DNA of 64,000 nt from Perca fluviatilis (Eukaryota > Chordata > Actinopteri > Perciformes > Percidae). The notes under the pieces were generated by a model. That model did not search any database and was not told the origin of the DNA. It worked only from the letters and a program-made list of their open reading frames with translations. The DNA is taken from NCBI RefSeq assembly GCF_010015445.1, contig NC_053133.1, forward strand, positions 25,697,082-25,761,081, given 5' to 3'. A program made the translations under genes and the position numbers. This document shows, piece after piece, positions 1 through 10,715 of this stretch. The stretch's first letter is position 1. Every line of letters begins with the position of its first letter.

Positions 1-105
1 TTAAAAGTGAACCCTACTATTTAATTTTTTCTTCTTCTTATTTTTATTTTTTTTCCCTCTGTGCTTATTTTGTGATTTCTTTTGTTTCAAATTGTTTACA
101 TTTTG

Positions 106-291
106 GGTGGCCGGGTTAGCTCAGTTGGTCGAGCGGGCGCACATGTGTAGAGGGTTTACTCCTTGAACGTTCGACTCTGACCTTCAGCCCTTTGCTTCAT
201 GTCCCCCATATCTCTCTCTCTCTCTCCCCTTTCACGTCTTCATCTGTCCTGTGAAAATAAAGGCCTAAAAATGCCCGGCACAAAAAAACAT
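106..291 (+). mobile_element. tRNA-derived SINE
   Basis: The 5' part looks like a tRNA gene: an A-box-like GGGTTAGCTCAGTTGGTCG and a B-box-like GTTCGACTC about 45 bases later, the internal promoter pattern for RNA polymerase III. The 3' part has a pyrimidine tract and the tail AATAAAGGCCTAAAAATG. The same tail ends a second SINE at 17703-17862, so the two belong to one family. It is not a functional tRNA gene because no full cloverleaf follows. Confidence 0.75.
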
Positions 292-1062
292 TGTTTACAT
301 TTGTCTCTTCCTTGTGCTGCTGGAGGAATGTCGCTCATCCCTGCGAACTATGAGTGGATGTTAAGGTGATGCTGAAATCCATGGACTGACCCCCCCCCCC
401 ACACACACACACACAAACCCTCCCTATGACATTTATGCCTGTATTGTGTCTCTGAACAGTTGGCTGTACCGTTTGATTGCAAAGGAAATTTGAACTCAAA
501 GTCAGGATTGTATTGGAGAAAAATATAAACCGGTTTCCTACTGGCAGTAGAAGTGAAAGATTAGAAACAATACCCAGCATTTCAAGTTATCAGACTCGAC
601 CACAAACAACCTTGGCGAGCAAACCAAATGAAACAAAAGTGCACAAATATTATTTTGTTGTCTCCGCGCTTTGACACAGATGGTTCAGTACCTCCAGTTA
701 GTGGAAGCTCCCACGATTTCTCTCAGCCTGTTTCGCACTGAAAAAACACAGAAAAACAATCAGATCTTCTGTCTGGGTCTATGTGGGGGTGTGTGCGTGT
801 GCGTGCGTGCGTGCGCACTGCAGTGTTTGCACCAAATGTTCAAGGCCATATGTTTCATACTGTCTCCGTAAGAAACAAAGAGGCTGTTACCACTTTTGTT
901 TTTACAGCTGGAGCCTTCTGGGAAACCAGCTCAGTTATTTTCACTGTAACATGATGTGTTTGGGTTTTGCAGCACAATCGCTAAATAAACACAACTTGTA
1001 CCTCAATTTCATGGTTCTTTCGTGCGCAAAACTGATCACGCTTACAAAAGCAGAGTGACCTG
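292..1062. other. no gene seen; short CA and GT tracts
   Basis: I see only a C-run followed by (CA)n near 391-415 and a GTGTGCGTGCGTGC tract near 788-815. Open frames here are short and show no recognisable protein features. Confidence 0.5.
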
Positions 1063-1190
1063 TAGGGCCGCCGCGTCTTTTAGTCGACTAATGGGTAGTT
1101 TTGGTCGGTTTTTGTCGACTTAGATTTCTGGAGTCGATGAATGATTTATTTCCTAGAAACTTATGCGCGCATCTCAGGTAAACACAAGAT

Positions 1191-1503
1191 TTAAAGCAAC
1201 ACTAGAGCACTTTTCTGCTTTGGTCCCCATACAGGCTGGAAGTGGAATTGTTACCGTAACCATTACCATTATTCTTATTTCTCGAAACGAATGTTTCCAA
1301 AATCGTTTCAGTGGTTCATCAACTCGTAACAGGGTGAACGGCACTTCTGCGTTGGCTTTAAGGCCCTCTATCGGCTACAACCGCACTATGCAAGTTTGTC
1401 AGATCGGGTAGTGGATCTGTAGTTCGAATGAGACGTAATGAGACAGTTCCGCTTCCAACCTGTAGGGGGACCGAAGCAGAAAAGTGCTTTAGCGTTGCTT
1501 TAA
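1191..1503. mobile_element. TTAA-flanked MITE (piggyBac-like) nested in 1063-2434
   Basis: Inverted ends AGCAACACTAGAGCAC.. and ..GTGCTTTAGCGTTGCT extend over about 37 bases each (to GGTCCCC / GGGGACC). TTAA lies immediately outside both ends, as expected for piggyBac-class insertion. The uninterrupted site is seen in the relative at 28395-28651, which reads straight through ATTTAAAGTGGTG. No transposase is encoded. Confidence 0.7.
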
Positions 1504-1823
1504 AGTGGTGCTTTTGCACGGTGTGGAGAAACTCTGTTTTTCAGATCAGTCCATTTAACCAAGAAATCTATTGGTCCATAAATCACGAGTGTTAGACCGA
1601 CCGTACACCAAGATGGTCAGAAAAGTCTGTCCGAGCTGTCTTAAGTCAGTCTTTGTCCCGTCTCGACGTTCCAACAAAATCAAACATGTTTTATATCGTC
1701 GGAAGTTTGAAGTCTTGGTAGTAAAAACTTACAGTCTGTGACTTAAAACCCAGACGCATTATGACAGATTGTCTTTAGATGTGAGATGTTTTCAGACTTT
1801 AGTCTTTTCAGAATCTTCTAGCG

Positions 1824-2366
1824 CAGTGGTTCTCAAACTTTTTTCAATAATGTACCCCTTTTGAATTGTTTCTTTATGTTAAGTACCCCCTGACCGGCAC
1901 TAATCATTTTCGGTAGATGTATATATATTTTGGTGTATATAAAGAGGAACAGTACAGCTGCTGTCAGCGATAGATTTACTAAACAACAGCCTTGGAACTG
2001 GGAAAAAAAACATTTAAATGCTGATGAGAAAAAGAGACAAAAACTTGGAAAAAGATGGTAGAAAGAAGGAAGGAAGGCAAGAATAGGTCAAAATATTATC
2101 AAAAACTTCTAAAACAGTGACATGAGAAGAAAGAAGAAGAGAAACTTGTAAAAATTAGAAGGACAGCAGAAGGAAGGATAGATTAGGTCCAAAGAAGGCG
2201 ACACTGTCACATTTTTGATAGGAAAAAAGAAATTCTACATAAAGAGGAACAATGTTCTGGACAACAGCCTCGTTACTATTAAACTTTTAGTTAAATATCT
2301 CACGTACCCCCTGCAGTCCTCCAGAGTACCCCTAGGGGTACACGTACCCCCATTTGAGAACCACTG
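1824..2366. mobile_element. non-autonomous hAT element with 8-bp target duplication
   Basis: It begins CAGTGGTTCTCAAACTTTTT and ends GTTTGAGAACCACTG-like (CATTTGAGAACCACTG), the classic hAT (Charlie-type) terminal inverted repeat. The flanking 8-mers are identical: TTCTAGCG at 1816-1823 and TTCTAGCG at 2367-2374. The interior is A-rich with 'GTACCCC' repeats near both ends and has no transposase frame. Confidence 0.9.
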
Positions 2367-2374
2367 TTCTAGCG

Positions 2375-3236
2375 TATGACAGGCCCAGTAGGCATAAGTC
2401 GACTAACATTTTCTTAATATGGAGGACATCCCTAGTGATCCGATGATTAAATTAAAACTATAAAATGTAATTTTTGCTTATTTAGGCCCAGACGGAGAGA
2501 CAATATCAAACAATAAAGAGGAAGAAAAAAAAACCATTCATGTGGGAACCAGCTGTAACAGAATATTGAAGCTCCGTGCAACAGAGGGAAGGAGAAAAAG
2601 AAGGTTATCAGACGCAACCATCGAATGCTGCAGGAGGAGGTTTAGCTCGACCGTGGTGCACAGTAACAAGGTGCTGTGCACGAAACAAGTTAAGAAAAAG
2701 ACAGCGGATGTTCGGTCATGACATGCAGGAGGAATTAACGCGCAAATTAGAAGAGAATCCCTACAGGTAGGAGCAGTGTGGTTTAGATAGTTAGAGATGA
2801 TTTGTCTCGGGGTTACCAACACACACCGTTAGACACGTGTAAAAGTGGATCTCCTGTGGAGAGACAAAAATGATTAGAAAAGGTGCAGGATGAGACTGGA
2901 TGTACGTACGTATGTATGGGGATTTCACACAGACATGTCAACATGTTACGTTTCATTACAGCCTTGAGACAGACGGCGAAGAGCTTACACCGCCACAGGA
3001 GCGAGAAATGTCAAACGCTTCAAGTTCATCCCTGTCAAAACAAACAACGAGCCAAGCCACTGTACTTATCGCTTCGAGGGTTTGTTTTTAGTAAATGAGA
3101 GATTAGCGCGTGCTTGCACGGCATGTGTGGTTTTTTTTTTTTTCAGCCCGTTGACTCTGCTGTCCCGACTTCAGCAAGGGAGGTCATTTCATCGGACAAC
3201 TCTTGTCTTCTTCAACTTCTCAAATCAAAGAAACTG
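2375..3236. other. no recognised gene; one short plus-strand frame
   Basis: A plus-strand frame at about 2576-2770 ends in a lysine/arginine-rich segment beside a donor-like CAG|GTAGGAG. I do not recognise it and found no partner exons. The rest shows nothing clear. Confidence 0.35.
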
Positions 3237-3629
3237 GGGCTGAACGATTTTTGGTGAAAAAAAATAATCAAATTGCTAATTTTTTTCCTTGCCAGATATT
3301 GCCGTTACAATTCGATTCACGATTAATATTTTTAGCTACATGTTGCACCTTCTGCAATCATGTTAAATAAAGTAACAGAAAAGAATGAATGAAAGATCGA
3401 CTGAAAATAGGACGTTTCTGTAAACAATCCGTGTGACATGTCACTTTATTCCAGCATTTATCTTATGAAAAAAAAAACAGTAAATATAATAATGAAAAAA
3501 GGAATAAAAAAAATGTTAAATCAAATGTTACACCAAATATTCAACTCAATATTTGCCATTCGATAAATAGCTAATCGCTTTCTTTCAAACTGCGATTTCG
3601 ATTTGAAAACGATTAACAGTTCAGCCCTA
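3237..3629. mobile_element. AT-rich MITE with GGGCTGAACGATT ends
   Basis: The left end GGGCTGAACGATTTTTGG pairs with the right end CGATTAACAGTTCAGCCC as a terminal inverted repeat. The interior is A/T-rich and non-coding. It belongs to the same broad group of 'AGGGCTG...CAGCCCT' MITEs seen several times in this window. Confidence 0.7.
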
Positions 3630-3761
3630 GTTTGAAGTCATAAAATACAGGGACATATACAGGCTGTAACATATGCCTAAAGACAAAGATAATGTCTTTA
3701 AATCCCTTGTTTGGTCCGACTAACAGTACAAATCTCTGGGCCAATCACGCTCGATGGTGCT

Positions 3762-3897
3762 TTAAGCCCCCAACGTCTCCTTCCAGGCAGCGCTGTGAGC
3801 GTTGACTTCCAGGCACCTAACCCTAACCATAACCATTGCCTGATCCTAGTGCCTTCCAGGCAGCGCTGCCTGGAAGGAGACGTTGGGGCGGGCTTAA
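3762..3897. mobile_element. short snap-back MITE flanked by TTAA
   Basis: Left arm CCCAACGTCTCCTTCCAGGC and right arm GCCTGGAAGGAGACGTTGGG are near-perfect inverted repeats around an interior that includes 'CCTAACCCTAACCATAACC'. TTAA is found at both outer ends (3762-3765 and 3894-3897). Confidence 0.7.
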
Positions 3898-4101
3898 AAC
3901 ACCGATAAACGCCAATCACCCAGAGGCGGAGGACTGCAGGGATGGACCGTGGCTTGGAGGTTAGAAGGAGCACTTCCCTTCACTGTCCCAGCAGCAGAGT
4001 CGTGAGCTGGTTGTTAGGGCTGCTCGCTTACGAAAAAAAAAAAAATCATAATCACAATTGTTTTTGGTCAATGTTGAAATCACGATTATTTAACACAGTT
4101 A

Positions 4102-5183
4102 TAGCCTGAATGCCAGCCGAACTTAGCCCCGCCCACAACATTTGAGGTCGGGGAAGTTTGGTCTGGACTTGATCCGCTGTGGAGCGACTATGCTCCAACC
4201 AGAGCTGTTTGGACCAATCAGATGGTCAGGGGGCGGGCTTTATACGATGATGGACAGATGAGCAACAGTAACGTAATCAGCCACGTCACCAAAGAGCGCT
4301 CGGGTTGCATTTGTTTACAACAAAGGAAACTGCCGCCTCTGCCTTTGCTCTATCGAAGCCTGCCTTTGACTTGCAGCTTCTGTGACGTCAGTCGTTGCTC
4401 TGATTGGTTGTAGGTCTATCTGTTGCTCTGATTGGTTGTAGGTCTATCTGTTGCTCTGATTGGTGGTAGGTCTATCCGATGCTCTGATTGGTTGTAGGTC
4501 TATCCAATGCTCTGATTGGTTGTAGGTCTATCCAATTGAGTGCAGAGGCATTTTCTTTCCTGGTTCAGTTGAAACACGCCCCATAATCACTGTCGGTACA
4601 CGATTAGGTTCTGCGCATGTGCAAGATAATACTGTGTTACCGAGGATACGACCTGCACGATCTGTTCCACGCTAGCCTATGGCTAGCCTCCACCGGGAAG
4701 CTAACGTTAGGTTTAGCTAACAGCTAATTCAGCTAACCGCTAGCTGACAGCTAGATTCAGTCTAAAATAACGTTAAGTCAAACTTAATGGGAGAAGCAGG
4801 CTACAGCTACATTAAGACTTAACAATAAAGACAAATATTGAGTGATTGTATTTTAAATGAGCACAAGTAAAGTAGAGCTGACGTAACAGCTGTTATATAT
4901 GTTAACGTTTATTTTGAAGTTTTATTTTGAGGGTCTTTTAAAGTTATTACATGCTGTCTCAGCTAGCGGTTAGCCGAATTAGCTGTTAGCTAAACTAACG
5001 TTAGCTTGGCTGTCGTCCGGAAGCGTGGAACAGATCGTGCAGGGTCGTAAATCCTCGTACAACAGCGCGTGCGCGAACATTTTGCGCATGTGCAGAACGG
5101 ATCGTGTACCGACAATCGCAGCCCAATGGAGCAGCATCAGACTCATATTCTGACCAGAATCTGAGTAGGACCACATCAGGCTA
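4102..5183. mobile_element. long-hairpin transposon nested in 4015-5439
   Basis: The ends are TAGCCTGA.. and ..CATCAGGCTA. Inside, about 4590-4755 and 4957-5125 are inverted copies of each other: GCGCATGTGC, the CGTGGAACAGATCGTGCAG region, and the AGCTAACGTTAG / CTAACGTTAGCT region recur in reverse order on the opposite strand. Transcribed, this would form a hairpin with arms of roughly 150 bases. No transposase is seen. Confidence 0.6.
4394..4534. repeat. 28-bp minisatellite, about 5 copies
   Basis: The unit TGCTCTGATTGGTTGTAGGT plus CTATCTGT repeats five times with single-base variants (CCGA, CCAA). It lies inside the transposon at 4102-5183, just outside its left hairpin arm. Each unit carries ATTGG, an inverted CCAAT motif. 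Confidence 0.85.
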
Positions 5184-5439
5184 ACAAAATTCCTCATTGA
5201 CTTTTGGAAAGACGTTGCAATTTTTTAACTTATAAAAACAGTTAAACGCTTAAACAAATTAACAGTGAAAACACAGTGAATTGTGAAAATTTCACATTTG
5301 AACTTTTGTTTTTTTTTCATTCAGAACACAAGAAAAAAAATGTGCAAAATAACCGTTTTTCTCGTTTACTCTGTTTTTATGATCACCAGGAGCCGAAATC
5401 TTGATCACGATTAAAATTTCGATTAACTGCACAGCCCTA

Positions 5440-6133
5440 CTGGAGCCGGTGTAGTGAGCGGAGAAGAGGAACGGTGTGGGAGAACTCCAGACAGGAAGCA
5501 GTATTCTGGACTAACGCTGCGTTCCTGTCCGAGTCGCAGGTTGGAATTTCCCGGTTGAAACGTCCCAACTTCAGGACCTAATTTCCTAGGAGCCACTGAG
5601 AATTTCTATTGTCATAGCCCCTGAAAGTAAGGATGCACCAATCAGACATAGATACCTCAACTGCAGATGTCTTTTAGTATTGAGCACCGATCTGATACCA
5701 GTTCACTCAAATGTTCCCCAATTTAAAATCTGTACACCTCACTGTGTGGAATTCATTTCTTTATTCTTTTTAATGTGAGGTAACATTAGGCCAAGGATAA
5801 CTCTGACCCCCGCCATCACTGTCTGAATGTACGGTGTGTGTCCGCGGTACTGGATCGCTGCTTCCCCTATCTGAAAGTCCCCCAAAACATGAAGCAGAAG
5901 TTTATTGGCTAAATAAATCAGCGTGAGCTGTCAAGGCTGACACCGGAAAATTATGCAAGATCATGCAGCAATAACCTTAACGGACTGTGAGAAAAGCGTT
6001 CAGGGCATTTTCACAGCCTACATCTAGGTGTTGCATCAACATATAACTCCCATATTATGACTGTAAACGGCATCAAAGTCCAGAAAAGTGACCCTCTAAA
6101 GTCATGTCTTTTAAGAAGTTGTAACAACAAAAT
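5440..6133. other. no gene seen; possible decayed transposon end
   Basis: 'GGATGCACCAATCAG' near 5630 resembles the left end of a common hAT family (GATGCACCGAT), but I cannot find the partner end. Nothing else is recognised. Confidence 0.35.
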
Positions 6134-6485
6134 TAGAGCCGCAAAGATTATGCAACTAGTTGTCAACTAATAAATTAATGGCAAAATATTTTGACAATCG
6201 ATTAATTGGTTTGAGTCATTTTTTTTCCTAAAACATCTCTGATTCCAGCTTTGTTAAATGTGAATATTGTTCTAGTTTCTTCTCTCCTCTGTGACAGTAA
6301 ACTGATTGTATTTGAGTTGTGGACAAAACAAGACATTTAAAGACATCATTTTGGGCTTTTGGGCAACACTGATTTATATTTTTTATTATTTTTTAACTTT
6401 TTCTAACATTTTATAGTCCATGCAACAAATCGAGTAATCGATAAATTAATTAACAGATGATAATAATCGTTAATTGCAGCCCTAG
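6134..6485. mobile_element. TAGAGC(C/T)GC...GCAGCCCTA MITE
   Basis: It starts TAGAGCCGCAAAGATTA and ends TCGTTAATTGCAGCCCTA, with repeated CGATTAAT / ATCGATAAATTAATT motifs inside. Related pieces lie at 24290-24545, 43706-44013 and 53608-53845, sharing the stretch around TGTGACAGTAAACTGA and 'GGACAAAACAAGACATTT'. Confidence 0.7.
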
Positions 6486-6795
6486 ACAAAATGACTATAA
6501 ATCAATAAAGCTGCCTATTTTTACACAGACGAACATGTTCTCATCTAAAAGTAGAGGGATTCATTTCTGTGCCTGATAATCAGACTCAATTTATCATTTA
6601 TGTTATTTTCTATTTGAACTGCTGAAAAAAGAATCGGACATGTGGGGATCGAATCACAGGTCTGGGAGCAGGTCAGTCAGCAAAAACTAGAGTCCAAATC
6701 CAAACAGCAAACTTCCTGCACAGCCAGACAGCACATGTTGATTAAAACAGGTGTCAGGAAATCAAATCCCACAGGAAGCGCGGTCGCTGTCTTAC

Positions 6796-6893
6796 CTTCT
6801 GCCATGTCCGGCGCCCTGCCGGGCTTGGACACGCCCCCCGCCGCGCAGAAGGACCTGGCCGTGAAGGACGCAGCTGACCTCAGCAGCAGGAAC
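6796..6893 (-). CDS. acot9: probable acot9 mitochondrial-presequence exon (partial gene)
   Basis: This minus-strand exon of 98 bases lies between a good acceptor (..CATGCTGGCTGCAG|G) and a strong donor (GAAG|GTAAGAC). It encodes a Ser/Arg/Ala-rich stretch containing FLLLRSAASFTARSFCAAG, which is typical of a mitochondrial import presequence, and it ends PDMAE plus a split codon beginning G. In human ACOT9, a mitochondrial acyl-CoA thioesterase, the sequence after the presequence enters as HEVRDKLREIVG, so a G-split valine fits. Human ACOT9 lies next to SAT1 on the opposite strand, as here. Downstream exons should lie beyond the left edge of the window; I did not find them in 1-6795, nor the start-codon exon upstream. 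The assignment rests on position, strand, presequence character and phase, not on a domain match. Confidence 0.45.
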
Positions 6894-7373
6894 CTGCAGC
6901 CAGCATGAGGACACGGGAGAACATAACACACAAACAAACCCTGAGATGACCTTAAAGACAAGGAGTCCAGTTACATGCACATGCATGATCCTCTTCTAAT
7001 TATAACTGGATTTAATCCTGCTGCTCGGCAGTCAACAGCTGAGCAGGCCGACGGACTCTCAGCGCTCGCTGCTTGATGTAAAACTTGTGATGTCATCAGA
7101 CACTTCAGTTCAGTTACTCAGCTTTGTTTTAAAGGGGACATGTTACGCTTTCCCGTATTTTTCTGTCATATCTACAATGTTATAATGTCTGATTTTCATG
7201 TTAAAGATGGTTCAAATAATGAGGTAAACTTATTTTTGAGAAATCCCTGTCAGCTAAAACTATTCTGAACGCTCCAGTATATCAACAGTTTTTTTCTACT
7301 CTCGGCTGAGTGTTATGCTGCAACACTTAGCCGGCCTTCTATGATTGGTCATCTGCTGTAAGCTACTCCGGTG
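6894..7373. other. no gene seen
   Basis: Possible first intron of the acot9 candidate. No repeat or exon is recognised apart from moderately T-rich sequence. Confidence 0.3.
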
Positions 7374-8265
7374 TTAAAGGTCCCATGACGTGGTCCTCTT
7401 TGGATGCTTTAATATAGACCTTAGTGGTCCCCTAATACTGTATCTGAAGTCTCTTTTATATAGACCTTAGTGGTCCCCTAATACTGGATCTGAAGTCTCT
7501 TTTATATAGACCATAGTGGTCCCCTAATACTGTATCTGAAGTCTCTTTTATATAGACCTTAGTGGTCCCCTAATACTGTATCTGAAGTCTCTTTTATATA
7601 GGCCTTAGTGGTCCCCTAATACTGTATCTGAAGTCTCTTTTATATAGACCTTAGTGGTCCCCCTAATACTGTATCTAAAGTCTCTTTTATATATAGACCT
7701 TAGTGGTCCCCTAATACTGTATCTGAAGTCTCTTTTATATAGACCTTAGTGGTCCCCTAATACTGTATCTGAAGTCTCTTTTATATAGACCTTAGTGGTC
7801 CCCTAATACTGTATCTGAAGTCTCTTTTATATAGACCTTAGTGGTCCCCTAATACTGTATCTGAAGTCTCTTTTATATAGACCTTAGTGGTCCCCTAATA
7901 CTGTATCTGAAGTCTCTTTTATATAGACCTTAGTGGTCCCCTAATACTGTATCTGAAGTCTCTTTTATATAGACCTTAGTGGTCCCCTAATACTGTATCT
8001 GAAGTCTCTTTCCCGAAATTCAGCCTTGGTGCAGAATTACAGCCACTAGAGCCAGTCCCACTTTCCTTAGGATGCGCCATTTCTGTGTCTGTAGCTATTG
8101 AGGAGGAGAGAGGGGTGGGGGGGGGGGGCAAGGTGGAGGGGGGGGTGTGTGGCCTTGACTAACTGCCACTTTGCTCGTTTGAAAGCCATGATGTCTCTCT
8201 CTCTCTCGCATGGGTGTGCCAAATTCTCTGGGCGGCCAAAGCAGAGAAAGGGGAGGTAACCTTCG
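7374..8265. mobile_element. AGGTCCCATG transposon carrying a 46-bp array (13 copies)
   Basis: It begins TTAAAGGTCCCATGACGTGG. The body following the array (TTCAGCCTTGGTGCAGAA, CAGCCACTAGAGCCAGTCC, GCAAGGTGGAGGG, GGGAGGTAACCTT) matches the fuller copies at 39645-40185 and 55028-55986. It is cut short on the right near 8260, where similarity to those copies stops. TTAA at the left edge suggests a piggyBac-like target preference; no transposase is present. Confidence 0.75.
7413..8010. repeat. 46-bp minisatellite, 13 copies
   Basis: The unit is TATAGACCTTAGTGGTCCCC followed by TAATACTGTATCTGAAGTCT and CTTTTA. Copies differ at only a few positions (for example GACC/GGCC, a CCCCC copy and a TATATA extension). 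Read on the minus strand, each junction spells CTATATAAAAGAG, containing the TATA-box consensus TATAAAAG. Confidence 0.95.
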
Positions 8266-8743
8266 GGTCGCATTACTGCTGAAACATGTCCGATTGGGTA
8301 GTGTTTGGTTCAGAAGCCTTCATCTGCGATTTTTGACGGTACAACGTGCTGCTTCTTTCCATGACTCTCTAACGTTAGCATACTGCTAACTATTATGTAG
8401 CTGCATGCTAACGCCAGTAAACCACAGAGTTTCTTGTCAGCTTGATGTTGGCAAACAAAAGTTGCTTCTGCTACGACGGTGTCCTAAGGCCGTGGTAGGA
8501 AAAAAAAATAAAAAATGTTATGGACCCGGGAGAGGGGTAATATTCAGAGAAAAAACTCAGAATTTCTAAGATTTAAGTGGTAAATTTACAGAAAAAGAAC
8601 TTGGACATTTAAGTGGTAAATGTGGAATTTAAATTAATTACTTCTCTGCAATTTTCACAATTTGCAAAGTCATCCAGTGGGCCTGATTGGGTCCTTTGGC
8701 GGGCCGCTTCTGGCCCACAGGCCGTATATTTGACACCCCTGGT
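8266..8743. mobile_element. fragment ending in a hAT terminus
   Basis: The right part GGCGGGCCGCTTCTGGCCCA ... ATTTGACACCCCTG is the typical hAT end also seen at 36680-37152. The left end is not identified, so the limits are approximate. Confidence 0.5.
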
Positions 8744-10202
8744 TTAGAGATACAGCAGTTTGGGGAAATTCAAAGTTTTTCCCACTTTTCCCAAAGTGAG
8801 AAACTAACAAATGCCTTTGGGGACAGACCTTTTAAAAGTATTTGGTGTAATCTGAAGTTATGTAAAACAGCAATATTATGCTTAGTTGTTGAGTGTCTTT
8901 GGAATCAAATAACATAATCATGAAGTCTTTTTCCAAGCTTTGTCTGACTTAGTATCTAAAAAATAATGAGATATCTGAGAAACCAAGTCATTATTTTGAG
9001 ATACATGTTTCTGAGAACGTTTCTCACTGACTTAGATTTGGCGGAAAAGGGCTTCCATAGGTCACAGTATCAACGCCCCCCCCCCTGGGGTTCTTCTTTT
9101 ACACAGTGTTAGAAACATGACACACCCTTTATGTCTACGACGTGTCCCCACCCTGTTTGGGCCTGGTAACTATCCCCAGGTGGAGCTTATTCCTTCATTT
9201 TTAATGTTAAAAAGCCACAACAACAGCTATACACAAAAAACACATTGACACAGGTTGTTTCCAAGACTGCTTAGCATTCCTAACATGGCTTATACATATG
9301 CTAACAGATGTTAGCAAAGTCCAGGCAGCAGCATCACCAACATAACTTTGAGACACGTTTTTAATCCCACTGACCTCGGTGAGAGCATTGTAGTGTCCCG
9401 GATGTCACCGTTAAAGGGTTAAAGGGATCCAGATAAAGCCGGTGAGCTCGGTAGAAAGGGACAAATATCACAGATTTTCCTCTTGAGGGTACTGCGGTGC
9501 CAGGCAAGTCAGGACCACAGGAACGGCTTCCGTGTTGGTGTTTGGCCACGCCCACTGCGTGATGACGCAAGACATTACGTACGAGACTGGGTGCAGCCAT
9601 AGACTGTAATATTAACAGTCTATGGGTGCAGCCTGCAGCTTGTCAGCCTCTTGTCGTTACCTTTCTCTCAGTACATTATCATTTCTAAAAGCACTATTGA
9701 GTTTGCATTTATCAAAAACAATTTAAACACATTCCAAACAGCAAGGCTATATTGACAAAAATAAAAAAAAATAAAAAAAACTTAAATGTACATGTACATT
9801 TAGGCTACATAATAAAACTAAATATAGGTATATAAAGGCATCCTTGACTGTGGATCAGAGTCTATATTCAGTGGAAATATTTATTTCTGTCACGTCAAAG
9901 AAGTTCCCTAAAGGACGCTCCACAGATATGATTTATGATCAAATAAAAGAAGTGACTAACCGAATCCCTCAACCTCTTCTGTACTATGTTTGTTCTCTAT
10001 AATGGTTTACTAATGCCATACTTGTACTTATACCTGCACTATAGGTTTTGCCCACTGCAACTGCTGCACACGTTTATATTTTATACACCTTAGCATATTC
10101 GTATCTACCCCCTTGCTGTTTATTCCACATCCTACATTTATTCTTTTGTTTTGGTTTTCTGTTTTATTTCTTCTGTACATTACCTTGCATTTCTGGTTAG
10201 AT
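8744..10202. other. intergenic, no gene supported
   Basis: A short palindrome CATAGACTGTAATATTAACAGTCTATG lies at 9598-9624. A minus-strand open frame starting at 9600 begins MAAPSLVRN, but no splice donor of the right phase links it to the acot9 exon. Nothing else is recognised. Confidence 0.35.
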
Positions 10203-10715
10203 CAGGGGTCAGCAGCCTTTACTATGAAAAGAGCCATTTCTTCAAGGAGATGGGTCAATCCTAAGCGGGATAGATAAGCATGTAAGAAACTGAAGCTGGG
10301 TCCAGACTAGATTAATGATAGCCAGACAGATTATTTTAAGAGGATGTAGAATGAAGGGGTGCCATCAATCCAGGAGTGGGCTTGTGAGATGTTCAGGGTG
10401 GTGGCGGTTGAAAAAAAGTCATATAAACGGTTTGCAAGATTGAACGTTTACACTAATGGGGAAAGTAGGCTATTTAAAAAAAGTACCTATACTTTCTGCA
10501 GCAGTTCTGAAACCACTATGCTAAATGTTCTCTCTGAAATGTTATGCAGCCTAAATGGGGAATATAAGCATCACTTTAGGCCTACAGCAATGATAAATAA
10601 AAAGCTTTAATGTTAAAATAAAAAGAACCGTTATTCATTTCCATATTATTATTTGTTTCAAAGCCACAAGGAGTCACTGGAGATTGGCTAAGCAGCCGCA
10701 GGTTGCAAACCCCTG
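10203..10715. mobile_element. hAT (Charlie-type) element, CAGGGGTC...AACCCCTG
   Basis: The left end CAGGGGTCAGCAGCCTTTA and right end GCAGGTTGCAAACCCCTG form the family's inverted terminus. An open frame inside is short and not a recognisable transposase. Confidence 0.7.

Larger units (their letters stand above)
1063..2434. mobile_element. AGTCGACTA-type MITE, split by two later insertions
   Basis: The ends carry TAGGGCCGCC...TAGTCGACTA on the left and AGTCGACTA...GGACATCCCTA on the right, an imperfect terminal inverted repeat. A shorter relative lies at 28395-28651 and shares the internal string AAACACAAGATTTAAAG followed directly by TGGTGCTTTT. In the present copy that junction is interrupted by the element at 1191-1503, and a hAT-like element (1824-2366) sits near the right end. 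Assignment to hAT-type MITEs is an inference from the TAGGGCTG-like ends. Confidence 0.6.
4015..5439. mobile_element. TAGGGCTG MITE interrupted by a second element
   Basis: The outer left part (4015-4101) and right part (5184-5439) together match the uninterrupted relative at 57880-58238. Shared strings include the left end with TAATCACGATT and the right part with GACTT(T/C)TGGAAAGA(C/T)GT and a CACAGCCCTA end. The insertion at 4102-5183 is therefore visible by comparison within this window. Confidence 0.75.

Noticed and set aside
106..180. A true tRNA gene
   Set aside because: A and B boxes are present, but the acceptor stem does not close and the sequence continues into a SINE body shared with 17703-17862.
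2576..2770. Plus-strand frame ending QEELTRKLEENPYR beside a donor-like CAGGTAGG
   Set aside because: No recognisable family and no second exon; a single splice-like site is not enough.
7413..8010. CRISPR-like array
   Set aside because: The repeats are head-to-tail without unique spacers, and this is a vertebrate genome; it is a minisatellite in a transposon.
9361..9600. Minus-strand frame starting MAAPSLVRN as the acot9 first exon
   Set aside because: It looks attractive as a mitochondrial start, but no donor of phase 2 joins it to the exon at 6893, and a palindrome adjoins it. Not supported.
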